64,000 nt of DNA from contig NZ_CP092332.1 of NCBI RefSeq assembly GCF_029866485.1, positions 2,418,001 through 2,482,000 on the forward strand. The letters run 5' to 3'. Positions 8,459-17,347 of this stretch are shown here, in pieces. The notes beneath the pieces are model-generated. The model was not told the origin of the DNA, did no database searches, and was given only the letters and a program-made list of their open reading frames with translations. The position numbers and the translations under genes are program-made. The DNA is from Flavobacterium keumense (lineage in GTDB: Bacteria > Bacteroidota > Bacteroidia > Flavobacteriales > Flavobacteriaceae). How positions within the stretch are numbered: position 1 is the stretch's first letter; each line of letters opens with the position of its first letter.

Positions 8459-10318
8459 TTATCCTTTCAATATTTCTATTGTATCTTTAATCTTTACATT
8501 AAATTCATTGAATAAAAAACCTGATAAATTCCCTTTTTTAATTTTTTTGCATTTGTGTTCAATTCTTTTCTCTAATTCTTGAAAAAACAACAATTCAGGT
8601 TTTAATAAATGATTTTCATATTTCTTATAACGATATGACAGAAATTTAATGATTTCCCATTTCCCTTGATTGTCGTTGCTTAAAAAGAATTTATAGAATT
8701 TATAACTATTAAAATCTTTCATTATTGGATTATAGAGATATTCTTTGTCGGTTCTTATGACTTCTGTGAAAAATTCTGTAAAATTTTCATAACATTTTGA
8801 CTCTAAATCAATTGCTTTTGATTTTTTTTCCTCTTGTAATATTTGTTCATTTAAACGTAAAATCTCAGCTAAAATATTTTCTAAATGTGTTTTATGTACT
8901 GAATTTTCATCAACCCTTAAATAAAAATCTAATGAAGGAGTAAATTTATAATTAGCTTTTCCTTTTTTCATTCCCCTAATAATCTTTTTCTCTAAATTTT
9001 CAAGATTATAATTTAGTGGATTATTAAACCTTGAAACATAGTAAAAAATTGATAAATATTCTGAAATTTCATATAAACCTTTGCTACTAAATTCGATTAT
9101 TTTTTTTGTTAATTCTAGATATTCTCTATCTGTTAAAGAGTAACAGTTATGATAATTTAAATTATTTAAGACTTCATAATGTGCTTGAATTTTGTTTTCT
9201 GCAATATTGTAATGTTTATTCAGTTCATTTAATACATCTTCGTAATTGAATATATTCCCTCCAGTTAAGAAATCATAGATTGATTTAAAATAGACAAATC
9301 CTTTATCTTCAAAATAATCTGTGTTAAATTGCTCTATATATGTTTTTTCTTTTTGCTCCTTATCTTTAGGAAAATTATTTTTCTCAAAAAAGAAATCTAA
9401 ATCCATTAAAAAAACTTCCCCCAGAGAGTTTCGATTAGAATACGAAATATTACCCTCTTTATATTCTATAGATATTGCAATTGAGAATCTTAATAGCATT
9501 TGGAAAATTTCTTTTTCCTTCTCTTTTAAAATATTTTCAGTATTCAAATTACTAGTAATTTTAGAAAATATATCTTGGAAATATGATAAGCAATAACTCA
9601 AAATTCTGATGTTTTTTGATTTTTTAGAAAACACATCAATTATAAACGATTTGTTTTCTATTAAAAAACTGGTATATAGATGGTATCCAGAAAATTTAAC
9701 TTCAATTAAGCTGTCAAAAGTATTCTCTATACTCGAGATATACTCTATGCTGTTACCAACAACCTTTTCTTTAAGAATGTGATAATTTTTTATGTCAATT
9801 TTATTCTCATTTGCAATAATTACAACTTTTACATTTTCATTTTCAACAAGTGAATTTATATAACCTATTAATTCTTCTAATTTCAGGTTTTCACTAATTC
9901 TTTCTAAATCATCAAAACATAAAACAAGTTCATCAAAATTTATAAAATCATTGGTATTCACATTAATTTCTTCAATATATTTTGTGTATTCTCCTAATCC
10001 TTTAAAGTGTAACATTCCTTTCGCTACAGCTTTCCCAATAGATGCTCCAAGTTTTAATTTATTGTTTTTAAGAATTGGGTAGAGACAAAGAAAAATCTCT
10101 GATTGAATTTCTTCTATGGATTTTAATCCAAAAAGCGATACAAGAATAGGTCGATATGTTTTACTATCATCATTATAGGTTGAAGTTTGAGATATCTCCT
10201 TTGAAAGTATGTTTTTAAAATAATATGTTTTTCCAATCCCCCATTCACCAGTTATCATCAAGGCATAATTGGTGTTTGACTTTAGATAATAATCAACTAT
10301 TTCTTTGAGATTTTGCAT
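8459..10318 (-). CDS. KAP-type P-loop NTPase, 619 aa
   Basis: The protein opens with a P-loop: Walker A GEWGIGKT at residues 24-31, then Walker B LVLCFDDLER at 131-140 with its Asp pair. The spacing and the hydrophobic-Asp-Asp-Leu-Glu-Arg form match KAP-family NTPases of the STAND/AAA+ class. The remaining 450 residues are Lys/Glu/Asn-rich, helical and unassigned, and I see no clear membrane helices, unlike many KAP proteins. The gene is very AT-rich compared with its neighbours. KAP NTPases are frequent in bacterial accessory regions and some act in phage defence. Here it stands alone next to an XRE regulator, so a single-gene defence role is possible but only inferred. Confidence 0.8.
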   Translation of the reverse strand: MQNLKEIVDYYLKSNTNYALMITGEWGIGKTYYFKNILSKEISQTSTYNDDSKTYRPILVSLFGLKSIEEIQSEIFLCLYPILKNNKLKLGASIGKAVAKGMLHFKGLGEYTKYIEEINVNTNDFINFDELVLCFDDLERISENLKLEELIGYINSLVENENVKVVIIANENKIDIKNYHILKEKVVGNSIEYISSIENTFDSLIEVKFSGYHLYTSFLIENKSFIIDVFSKKSKNIRILSYCLSYFQDIFSKITSNLNTENILKEKEKEIFQMLLRFSIAISIEYKEGNISYSNRNSLGEVFLMDLDFFFEKNNFPKDKEQKEKTYIEQFNTDYFEDKGFVYFKSIYDFLTGGNIFNYEDVLNELNKHYNIAENKIQAHYEVLNNLNYHNCYSLTDREYLELTKKIIEFSSKGLYEISEYLSIFYYVSRFNNPLNYNLENLEKKIIRGMKKGKANYKFTPSLDFYLRVDENSVHKTHLENILAEILRLNEQILQEEKKSKAIDLESKCYENFTEFFTEVIRTDKEYLYNPIMKDFNSYKFYKFFLSNDNQGKWEIIKFLSYRYKKYENHLLKPELLFFQELEKRIEHKCKKIKKGNLSGFLFNEFNVKIKDTIEILKG

Positions 10319-10595
10319 TAGTTTCTGTTTTAATTTAATCTTTAAATTATTATGAACATTAATCGTTTGTCGTGTTGAGAGAGGGAGATCTTCTGATCGA
10401 ATTACTTTCTGTTAAAGATATAAATTCTCACGAAACACAAATGTGATCTTTTCCAAAAATCCGTAGTTACAAAAACTACAGTTATCAGTAGTTTTTAATT
10501 TTTTAAATTAAACTTAATATTCCCCAAAACCCAAATTCCGACTTAATTTTTTTCATCTACTTCAAAACAACTTTCGATTAGATAATTGAAATAAA
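10319..10595. promoter_or_regulatory. Leader region upstream of the KAP NTPase gene
   Basis: With the adjoining palindrome this makes a 324-nt stretch without a gene. It contains a small hairpin near 10,462-10,478 (GTAGTT-acaaa-AACTAC) and a second AGTAGTTTTT copy just to its right. It must hold the KAP gene promoter, but I see no clean TAnnTTTG box on the minus strand. Confidence 0.35.
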
Positions 10596-10621
10596 AGAAA
10601 GGTGTAAATTAACACCTTTCT
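10596..10621 (-). repeat. Element palindrome, copy 3
   Basis: Matches the 26-nt consensus except for two symmetrical centre changes (C to A and G to A), leaving 11-bp perfect arms AAGAAAGGTGT / ACACCTTTCTT. It lies 21 nt after the stop of the XRE gene and 278 nt before the KAP start. Read on the minus strand it could also act as a terminator for the XRE gene. Confidence 0.85.
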
Positions 10622-10642
10622 TCCTTTAATTTTGAATGATGT

Positions 10643-10879
10643 TTAAGATGATTTTCCTTTTTGTTTTTCCAACTTCTTTACTTCCTTAAAAAAATCAACG
10701 GGGTCAATTTCAAAAACATCAAATAGTGTAACTAATTTTCTAAGAGAAAAATCTGCTTCTCCATTTTCCATTTTTGCGTAATAACTCTGAGACTTACCTA
10801 ATTTAATAGCCACGTCCTCTTGTTTGAGTCTTCTTCTGAGTCTCTCGATACGGATTACTTCACAAATTGAATTTATCAT
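10643..10879 (-). CDS. XRE-family HTH regulator, 78 aa
   Basis: Nearly the whole protein is one Cro/C1-type helix-turn-helix: RLRRRLKQEDVAIKLGKSQSYYAKMENGEADFSLRKL is its core (given by position here: about residues 14-50), followed by the usual DPVDFF segment. The ATG at 10,879 is chosen because it directly precedes the canonical N-terminus (MINSICEVIRIERL). An upstream in-frame ATG at 10,918 would add 13 residues that fit no XRE protein. It probably represses its own gene or the neighbouring KAP gene or bacteriocin-like locus. Its start faces the DUF6734 gene across 305 nt. Confidence 0.85.
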   Translation of the reverse strand: MINSICEVIRIERLRRRLKQEDVAIKLGKSQSYYAKMENGEADFSLRKLVTLFDVFEIDPVDFFKEVKKLEKQKGKSS

Positions 10880-11078
10880 AGTTTCAAAGTTTAAATAAAA
10901 TAGGTCAAATCGATACAATTCTACAAAATGTTTTTCTGGTTATAAAATCTCAATATTCCTAATAGGAATAATTTAAAAATGATCTTTATTATTTTTAAAA
11001 TCATATTATACTTAACCCCTTGTCTTCATTGTCTTAAGAAGAAAAAACAGCTTTAAGTAAATTTTGGATTGATTGAAA

Positions 11079-11110
11079 ATTATCTGTTTTCGTATTAAAA
11101 TTATCTGTTT
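11079..11110 (+). promoter_or_regulatory. Direct-repeat box upstream of the DUF6734 gene
   Basis: ATTATCTGTTT occurs at 11,079-11,089 and again at 11,100-11,110, a 21-nt period (two helical turns). The second box ends 74 nt before the ATG at 11,185. The same pair occurs before the precursor gene. This is the layout of a dimeric activator site, as for LytTR-type regulators. The rest of the 305-nt gap from 10,880 shows nothing else I can support. Confidence 0.7.
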
Positions 11111-11184
11111 ATGAATAGTTTTTTCAAATTATTATTGAAACTTTTACTGTATCAAAAACAAACACTTTTAAACCCAAATCTAAA

Positions 11185-12531
11185 ATGAAAATAATACAAA
11201 GTTTTTGGACTGGCAATCAAAATGATTTTACGAACACCCACGGATGGTGTAATTATAAATACAATTGGATTAGTTGGATCTTAAGTTCACATCAATTAGT
11301 AACGTTTCACGATGAAGTTGAATTATATACTGATGCTTTTGGATATGAAATTTTAATTAACAAATTGCAGTTACCCTATACTAAAGTACACGTTGTTCTC
11401 GACGAACTGAATCACTTTCACAAAGACTTATGGGCAGTTGCTAAAATTAAAACCTTTCAACTACAAACAGAACCATTCTTGCACGTTGATGGAGATGTAT
11501 TTGTATGGGAATCCTTGACAGAAAAATTTAAAAATTCAAATTTAGTAGTTCAAAATTTAGAAGTAACTTCTACCTATTACCCTGAAAAGTGGGGTTTAAT
11601 TAGACCTAAACTTGTTTATGTCCCTGACACTCTAAAAAACTTCAAGTGTACCACCACGGATTTAGTTACTAATATGGGAATTATTGGCGGTAACAACTTA
11701 GATTTTTTTACTGACTACACCCAAAAGAGTTTAGAATTTGTAGAAAAAAACAGACCCGCTTGGAGCAAAATTAAAGACTATAATTTTAATGTGTTTTTTG
11801 AGCAAATAATTTTTTATAGACTCGCCAAACAAAAAAACGAAGAAATTAGTTTTATGTTTGAAGATACTCCAAATAGCGGAGGATATAAAGGATTTGCTGA
11901 TTTCGGGAATGTTCCTCAAAAAAAATATTTACATCTACTAGGAGGGTACAAACAAGAAATTATCAATTGTATTCAAATGGAAATTTATACAATGAGATAT
12001 TACCCTGAGTCTTATTCAAGACTTATGAGTATGATTAATGAGAATACTTCCATTGCTACTGACGTTGATTTCCTTACTTCAGAAAAAGTAAGTGAATTAA
12101 TTAGTGATTTTGAAAAGGAATTAAAAACCAACGATTTCTCCACATCAGATTTTTTGATTAAAAGAGATTTATATAATGAAGGTTCTCAGAACAGATTTCG
12201 TGATTGTGTAGAAAGAAAAGAGCCTTTTAAATTGGTTATGATTCCTTCTTTCGAGGTGAAAACAGAAATGAAAAACAATCAACCCTTTTTTCATATATTA
12301 ATTAAAGAGCGTAATGAAGAATCAAGACGGTACAATTTAGATCAAATTGATAGGGTAATGATACAAGAATTATCCAAACCTGTTGAATACAATGAATTTA
12401 TATTGAAGATAAAAACGTATCTGTCTCCAAGCGATTCAAATGAAGAATCCTTGAACACTCTCTTGACATTAATCAACAATCGATTAGTAAATTACTTAAC
12501 CTTAAGAATAACAAGTATATACCAACTGTAA
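11185..12531 (+). CDS. DUF6734 family protein, glycosyltransferase-like, 448 aa
   Basis: The N-terminal ~270 residues (IIQSFWTGNQN, DEVELYTDAFGY, FLHVDGDVFVW, NMGIIGGNN) match what I know as DUF6734, a Bacteroidota family that often sits beside bacteriocin or RiPP genes. HVDGDVF supplies a DxD-like metal/nucleotide-sugar motif of GT-A glycosyltransferases. A C-terminal extension of about 120 residues is charged and unassigned and might recognise a peptide substrate. It heads the bacteriocin-like locus and shares its upstream repeat pair with the precursor gene. A role in modifying the precursor is inferred; glycosylation activity is not established from the sequence. Confidence 0.75.
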   Translation: MKIIQSFWTGNQNDFTNTHGWCNYKYNWISWILSSHQLVTFHDEVELYTDAFGYEILINKLQLPYTKVHVVLDELNHFHKDLWAVAKIKTFQLQTEPFLHVDGDVFVWESLTEKFKNSNLVVQNLEVTSTYYPEKWGLIRPKLVYVPDTLKNFKCTTTDLVTNMGIIGGNNLDFFTDYTQKSLEFVEKNRPAWSKIKDYNFNVFFEQIIFYRLAKQKNEEISFMFEDTPNSGGYKGFADFGNVPQKKYLHLLGGYKQEIINCIQMEIYTMRYYPESYSRLMSMINENTSIATDVDFLTSEKVSELISDFEKELKTNDFSTSDFLIKRDLYNEGSQNRFRDCVERKEPFKLVMIPSFEVKTEMKNNQPFFHILIKERNEESRRYNLDQIDRVMIQELSKPVEYNEFILKIKTYLSPSDSNEESLNTLLTLINNRLVNYLTLRITSIYQL

Positions 12532-12563
12532 ATTATCTGTTTTCAAATTAAAATTATCTGTTT
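12532..12563 (+). promoter_or_regulatory. Direct-repeat box upstream of the precursor gene
   Basis: ATTATCTGTTT occurs at 12,532-12,542 and 12,553-12,563, again with a 21-nt period. The second box ends 72 nt before the precursor ATG. The pair directly follows the stop of the DUF6734 gene, so the precursor appears to have its own, co-regulated promoter. A single related box (ATCATCTGTTT) lies at 13,171-13,181. Confidence 0.7.
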
Positions 12564-12635
12564 TGAGATTGGTGTATTGAAAATGATTTCTCAACTTTAC
12601 AATATTAATTATTTACTAACCCAAATTTATTTATT

Positions 12636-12929
12636 ATGAAGAATTTAGAATTAAACCCAGAATTCAATCTATTAGGTCAAATAGATTTAAACAGTGTAAA
12701 AATCGCTCTTGATAGAGACGAAATGGAAGAAATTGTTGGTGGTTATCGTAATAGTGGAGGGAAAACAGTTATATATGGCATTGGGGCTGGTTGTTTCGTA
12801 GCGGGTATGGCAGGTATAGCTGCTAGTGTATTTACTTTCGGAGCAGGTACAGTTTTTGGTATAACTTTAGCCGGTGCGTTTTGTACTGGAGCAGGAGCAG
12901 GAGCTTTAGCTTATGAAATGACTCATTAA
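12636..12929 (+). CDS. Double-glycine bacteriocin-like precursor peptide, 97 aa
   Basis: Residues 1-36 form a leader ending DRDEMEEIVGG, the classic site cut by C39 peptidases. The predicted 61-residue core (Tyr37 to His97) is glycine-rich and hydrophobic with many GxxxG and GAG repeats, like pore-forming class II bacteriocins of the lactobin/cerein type. It has exactly two cysteines, Cys53 and Cys83, flanking the most hydrophobic segment and suitable for a disulfide. A C39-peptidase exporter and a CxxC thioredoxin-like protein lie downstream. The leader and class are well supported. Activity and target are unknown. Confidence 0.85.
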   Translation: MKNLELNPEFNLLGQIDLNSVKIALDRDEMEEIVGGYRNSGGKTVIYGIGAGCFVAGMAGIAASVFTFGAGTVFGITLAGAFCTGAGAGALAYEMTH

Positions 12930-12945
12930 TATAAATATAAAATTT

Positions 12946-13131
12946 ATGAAAGTAAAAAATAGAATGTTAGTATGGTCGTTAATTAACGTAATGCTTTTAG
13001 GAGCATATGCTGTTTTATTTATATTAGAAGGTTTTCTATCTATTTCAACATCTATTATAAGTATCATTACTTTTTTTTCCATCACATTATCTTTATACTT
13101 TAAATATTATCATTACACCAAGAAAGTATAG
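12946..13131 (+). CDS. Small two-helix membrane protein, 61 aa (immunity candidate)
   Basis: Two membrane helices (about residues 8-28 and 32-53) lie between a basic N-terminus (MKVKNR) and a basic tail (HYTKKV). It starts 16 nt after the precursor stop, the usual place and size for an immunity protein to a membrane-active bacteriocin. No family is recognised and the immunity role is inferred only from position and topology. Confidence 0.7.
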   Translation: MKVKNRMLVWSLINVMLLGAYAVLFILEGFLSISTSIISIITFFSITLSLYFKYYHYTKKV

Positions 13132-13206
13132 TTTTTGTTTTAAAAATTGATTTTTGTTACAGATCTCAAAATCATCTGTTTTGTATTAATTTAATAAAAA
13201 TAACCT

Positions 13207-13296
13207 ATGAGTAAAGGATCTATAATGATGTCATTCCTTGTAATAATTATAGGATTTGGTCATAGGTATAATGAATTTAAGAAAAAGAACAACTAA
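13207..13296 (+). CDS. Very small membrane peptide, 29 aa
   Basis: An ATG at 13,207 opens a 29-residue frame: one hydrophobic segment (MMSFLVIIIGFG) followed by a basic tail (FKKKNN). It is preceded at 13,171 by a single copy of the locus repeat box and followed at once by a hairpin. Its composition resembles the neighbouring membrane proteins. It could be a gene or a fragment; the short length limits confidence. Confidence 0.4.
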   Translation: MSKGSIMMSFLVIIIGFGHRYNEFKKKNN

Positions 13297-13307
13297 AATG
13301 GTTGCAA

Positions 13308-13346
13308 AATAAACCTCAAAGATATTTTTTGTCTTTGGGGTTTATT
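13308..13346 (+). terminator. Hairpin between small genes of the bacteriocin locus
   Basis: Arms of 15 nt (13,308-13,322 and 13,332-13,346; AATAAACC... / ...GGTTTATT) pair with one G-T wobble around a T-rich loop. There is no long T-run after it, so it may attenuate transcription. Confidence 0.55.
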
Positions 13347-13362
13347 AATTGAATAATAAAAT

Positions 13363-13599
13363 ATGAATAGACTATTTCTTTACTATTTACAAATTTTTGT
13401 ACCAATCCCATTTTTGTATTTTGTTGCAAAAAGTGGAGATGCTAATTTATTTGTAATACTTTTTATTATCTATTTTATCTACCGAATTTTCATAGATTAT
13501 TTTAGATTAAAGAACAAAGGGATTCTCAACAAAAAGGATTTTTTGACTTTCCCTATTTGGAATCACAAGTATTTTAAAGAATTATATCTTGAAGTATAG
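13363..13599 (+). CDS. Small membrane protein, 78 aa
   Basis: Two hydrophobic helices (about residues 4-22 and 28-47) are followed by a basic, soluble tail (RLKNKGILNKKDF). No family is recognised. It lies among four consecutive small membrane proteins between the precursor and the exporter genes, so immunity or export assistance is the likely context-based role. Its start follows the hairpin by 17 nt. Confidence 0.6.
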   Translation: MNRLFLYYLQIFVPIPFLYFVAKSGDANLFVILFIIYFIYRIFIDYFRLKNKGILNKKDFLTFPIWNHKYFKELYLEV

Positions 13600-13621
13600 A
13601 TGTTAATTTAAAACTATTAAT

Positions 13622-13795
13622 ATGAAATTATTGATTAAAGTAGTGAAAAACTATTCAGGAGTAATTTTTTTCGGTTCCTTATATGTGCTTAATTTATTAA
13701 CCTCATTTTCTCCTGATAACAATCAATCTTTGATTATTTTGACCATTGTTTGTTTGATATACCCAACTATTCAAAAACATCACCCTTGGAATTAA
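13622..13795 (+). CDS. Small membrane protein, 57 aa
   Basis: The frame runs from ATG 13,622 to TAA 13,795, 22 nt after the previous stop. The sequence MKLLIKVVKNYSGVIFFGSL begins a first helix, and SLIILTIVCLIYPTI forms a second. The tail is QKHHPWN. Spacing, strand and membrane character match its neighbours. Function unknown; possibly another immunity protein. Confidence 0.5.
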   Translation: MKLLIKVVKNYSGVIFFGSLYVLNLLTSFSPDNNQSLIILTIVCLIYPTIQKHHPWN

Positions 13796-13834
13796 AAATA
13801 TTCCTACATACTTAATCATACCCTATAAATCCCA

Positions 13835-14467
13835 ATGAAATCGCCTCTTTTTAAATTCTTAATTTTATCCATAATCTTAATTTTTCTATCCGAAATTGCC
13901 AACAGGGTATTCGACTTTAGAGGGTTACTTTATAATTCGTTGTCTGAACAGCTTACATCCAAACAAGTAAAAGAGTATCTTGAATTTCAAGATAAATGGC
14001 AGTGGATTAGTTATTTTATGGTTCCAATTCTCGTATTAATTAAGACTGTTTTTATAACCAGTGCTCTGTATATTGGTGTTTTTATATTCAATAAATCTAC
14101 CACTACATTTAAGAAACTTTGGGAAATTGTAATTAACTCTGAATTCATATTTTTACTGGTACCCATTTGTAAAATTATTTGGTTTTATTTTTTTCAAACA
14201 GAATATAAATTAATTGACATCCAATACTTTTATCCTTTATCCGCTTTAAACATTATAAGTTACAAAGGATTAGAACCTTGGTTAATTTACCCACTACAGA
14301 CTTTAAATCTTTTTGAATTAGCCTATGTTGTTTATTTGTCCTATCAAATAGGAAATCTAACGAAAACTAATGCAGATTCGGGATTAAAAATAGTTGCTTC
14401 AAGTTATATCCCAGCTCTTTTCTTATGGGTAACAATAGTAATGTTTTTTACTTTAAATTTTTCTTAA
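13835..14467 (+). CDS. Integral membrane protein with about five helices, 210 aa
   Basis: Hydrophobic segments lie near residues 5-25, 55-85, 100-125, 150-165 and 185-208. A soluble, charged loop (LTSKQVKEYLEFQDKW) follows the first helix. I do not recognise the family with certainty; it resembles multi-pass proteins of unknown role found near Bacteroidota bacteriocin exporters. The stop directly abuts the ATG of the next, frameshifted small gene. A function in immunity, peptide maturation or export is inferred only from its place in the locus. Confidence 0.65.
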   Translation: MKSPLFKFLILSIILIFLSEIANRVFDFRGLLYNSLSEQLTSKQVKEYLEFQDKWQWISYFMVPILVLIKTVFITSALYIGVFIFNKSTTTFKKLWEIVINSEFIFLLVPICKIIWFYFFQTEYKLIDIQYFYPLSALNIISYKGLEPWLIYPLQTLNLFELAYVVYLSYQIGNLTKTNADSGLKIVASSYIPALFLWVTIVMFFTLNFS

Positions 14468-14633
14468 ATGACACATTTCAAGAAAGTACTTTTTGTTTGT
14501 TGTGTGTCTTTTAGGTATCTATCACGTATTGGGTTATTTTATCTATAGAGAAGATTGGTTAAACACTCTATTAGGATTTATTTCTATGTCATTAACTTCA
14601 ATTAATTTATATATTTCAAAAAACAACAAATGA
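14468..14633 (+). pseudogene. Small membrane protein gene broken by a one-base frameshift
   Basis: From ATG 14,468 the frame reads MTHFKKVLFVCCVSF and stops after 26 codons. The next frame is open through GIYHVLGYFIYREDW to a TGA at 14,631-14,633 that overlaps the ATG of the thioredoxin-like gene. Removing one T from the five-T run at 14,490-14,494 joins them into a sensible 54-residue, two-helix protein coupled to both neighbours. It is either a genuine mutation or a homopolymer sequencing error. Confidence 0.6.
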
Positions 14634-15145
14634 AAAAATATCTTAAAATTATTCTTCCTGTTTTGTTTATAGGTTTATTTGGGTTTATGATTTTTCAAAT
14701 CGCCTCAAAGATCAAATACAAAAAGGAAGTAGCAGAAAACATAAAAACTATTCCAAAATTTAGTTTTCAAAACATAAATGGTGGTGTTTTTACCAATCAA
14801 AACATTATAAAAAACACACCTACTATTTTTATTTATTTTAATAGTGAATGTGAATTTTGTAATGAAGAAGCAGAAATGATAGAACAGAACATTGAGAAAT
14901 TTTCAGCCTTTCAATTAATCTTTGTTTCTTTTGAAAAACCCGATTTAATTAAATCGTTTGCTGTCAAACATAAATTAAACCACTATGATAAAGTTAATTT
15001 CTTATCTGATACACAAGTTAGTTTCGCTCCTACTTTTGATGTTAAATCACTTCCTTGCTTAGTTTTATATAATAAAGACCAGCAACTGATTGAAAAAATT
15101 AAAGGACAAATAAAACCCGAAATCCTTCTTAAAAAATTGAAATAA
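14630..15145 (+). CDS. Membrane-anchored thioredoxin-like (TlpA/AhpC-type) protein, 171 aa
   Basis: One N-terminal membrane helix (about 7-27) anchors a thioredoxin-fold domain on the periplasmic side. The active site is CEFC (Cys74, Cys77) after FIYFNSE, and SLPCLVLY supplies the usual cis-proline, with an extra Cys beside it. Proteins of this type reduce or isomerise disulfides outside the cytoplasm. Placed just before the C39 exporter and with a two-cysteine precursor nearby, it may form or proofread the peptide's disulfide; this is inference. It starts at an ATG overlapping the previous stop. Confidence 0.8.
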   Translation: MKKYLKIILPVLFIGLFGFMIFQIASKIKYKKEVAENIKTIPKFSFQNINGGVFTNQNIIKNTPTIFIYFNSECEFCNEEAEMIEQNIEKFSAFQLIFVSFEKPDLIKSFAVKHKLNHYDKVNFLSDTQVSFAPTFDVKSLPCLVLYNKDQQLIEKIKGQIKPEILLKKLK

Positions 15146-15177
15146 TAAAGACTACCCAAATTCCAAATCTTAAAACA

Positions 15178-17327
15178 ATGAACCTAAAACATATTGAGTC
15201 AACTCACATACTCCAACACGATCAATCCGATTGTGGTGTAGCTTGTTTGTTATCCATAATCAAATTTTACAAAGGGGATTGTTCTTTAGAAAAATTAAGA
15301 AAATTAAGTGGGACTACTCAACAAGGAACTACTCTTTTAGGGTTGTATCAGGTGGCAAACCAATTAGGTTTTACTGCTGAGGGTTTTCAAACAAATATTA
15401 GAACTTTAGCTGAATTTGAACAACCATCAATAATCCACGTTACACTCGAGAATGAGTTACAACACTACTTGGTTTGTTATCACTACGATAATAAAAAGGG
15501 ATTTCTTATAGGAGATCCAGCAAAAGGGATTTACTATCTGTCTGCTTCAGAATTAAACGAAGTATGGGTATCGAAAAAATGTTTGACATTAGACACAACC
15601 GATACGTTTGAGAAATCTGCTACATCCAAAAACAACAAAAGAAAATGGTTTATTGATTTAATAAAACAAGATGACAAACTACTTTGGATTAGTGTTTTGT
15701 TAGGTGTCGTTATCGCTTGTTTAGGAATGGCGATGTCTATATTCTCTCAGAAATTAATTGACGATATTCTTCCCTCACACAAAATCACAAAGTTGGTCTC
15801 AGGAATTGGACTATTAACCATTCTCCTATTGGCAAGAGTAGGTATTTCAGTATTGAGAGAATACTTTTTATTACAACAAACCAAAGACTTCAATAACCGA
15901 ATCAACAATCAATTTTTCAGTTCTTTATTACACCTACCTAAGTCTTTTTTTGATACCCGAAAGATAGGAGAATTAGTGGCTCGATTAAACGATACACAAA
16001 GAATACAAAGTGTAATTAAACTATTGACAAGTAGTTTAGTAATTGATGTTTTGGTGTCTATAATTTCATTGGTGTTTCTATTTGGGTATTCTTGGAAGGT
16101 TGGATTAATTTCACTCCTTAGTTTACCTATCTACTTTTATATCATTTACAGAAGTAACAAAAAAATCATTCAATCACAAACTGAAGTGATGCAGAGTTAC
16201 GCTTTTAATGAGGGTAATTACATCAATACCATCCAAGGAATTTCAACTATTAAAAATGATAACAAACAGGAGGTTTTTAAGAATTTGAATCAGACTGTTT
16301 TTGGGATTTTTCAGGAAAAGATTTTTAACCTTGGAAAGATCAACATTAAACTGTCTTGGCAATCGGGATTAGCAAGTGTTTTCTTTTTAATTGGAGTTTT
16401 GGTGTATACTTCTATTCAGGTTTTTAATAAAGAAATTAAATTAGGAGAACTGATGGCAATATTAGGGATTGTGAGTTCATTGTTACCTTCCATCGCTAAT
16501 TTGGCTCTAATCTCAATACCAATCAACGAGGCTAAGATTGCGTTCAATAGAATGTATGAGTTTACCTCAATGGAAAAAGAACCTGAGGGAGGTCAAGCTA
16601 TTTCGGAGATTGAAAATATTACCGTTCGAGACCTTTCATTTCGTTTTGCAGGAAGAAAAGAATTGTTTAAAAATATCAATCTGAATATTGAAAGAGGGAA
16701 GTTGGTGGCTGTAGTTGGTGAGAGTGGCAGTGGGAAAAGTACCTTGGGACAAATTTTACAACGATTTTATTCCTTTGAAAGTGGTAGTGTTAAAGTGAAC
16801 AATGAGTATGAACTTAACGATATTGAACTTAAGAGTTTTAGAAACCTAATAGGGGTTATTCCCCAAGAGATAAACATCTTTAATGGTACTGTAATTGACA
16901 ATATTCTGTTGGGTGATACTGTTACGCCCGAAACCATAATGGATTTTATCACTCAATATAGATTTTTAGACTATTTTAATCAATTACCACAAGGATTGGG
17001 TACAATTGTAGGTGAAGAAGGAATTAACCTCTCAGGGGTCAAAAACAGATAATTGCATTTGCTCGTGTTTTATTCAAGAAACCTCAATTGTTAATCTTGG
17101 ATGAGGCGACATCCGCAATGGATAGAAACACGGAGAAATTTTCAATGGAGTTGTTAGAAAAGATAAAACCCAAGTGTGCCATTTTCTTTATCTCACATAG
17201 ATTAAACACCCTGAAGAATATTGCCGATGAAATTTATGTCTTAGAAGATAAAACAATTACCCATCACGGTAATCACGAACAACTAATACAAACCAATAAC
17301 TTTTATAGTGAGTATTGGAAAGAGTAA
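15178..17327 (+). pseudogene. C39-peptidase ABC exporter (bacteriocin processing/secretion), frameshifted
   Basis: The N-terminal C39 cysteine-peptidase domain has DQSDCGVAC (Cys19), the His of HYLVCYH (His96) and GDP (Asp113). It cuts double-glycine leaders during export. Six membrane helices (about 165-440) and an ATPase follow, with Walker A GESGSGKS at 514-521. At 17,035-17,038 a run of four G replaces an expected five, so LSGGQ becomes LSGVKNR and a stop follows at 17,052. The other frame continues at once with QIIAFARVLF, LLILDEATSAMD and the H-loop SHR to 17,327. Repaired, it is a normal ~717-residue exporter. As written it would make no working ATPase. No HlyD-type partner is visible. 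Confidence 0.85.
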
Positions 17328-17347
17328 CTTTCAAATATTTTTTTACA

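Noticed and set aside
17043..17053. An additional ATTATCTGTTT box on the minus strand
   Set aside because: It lies inside the exporter coding sequence, is single and has the opposite orientation; probably chance.
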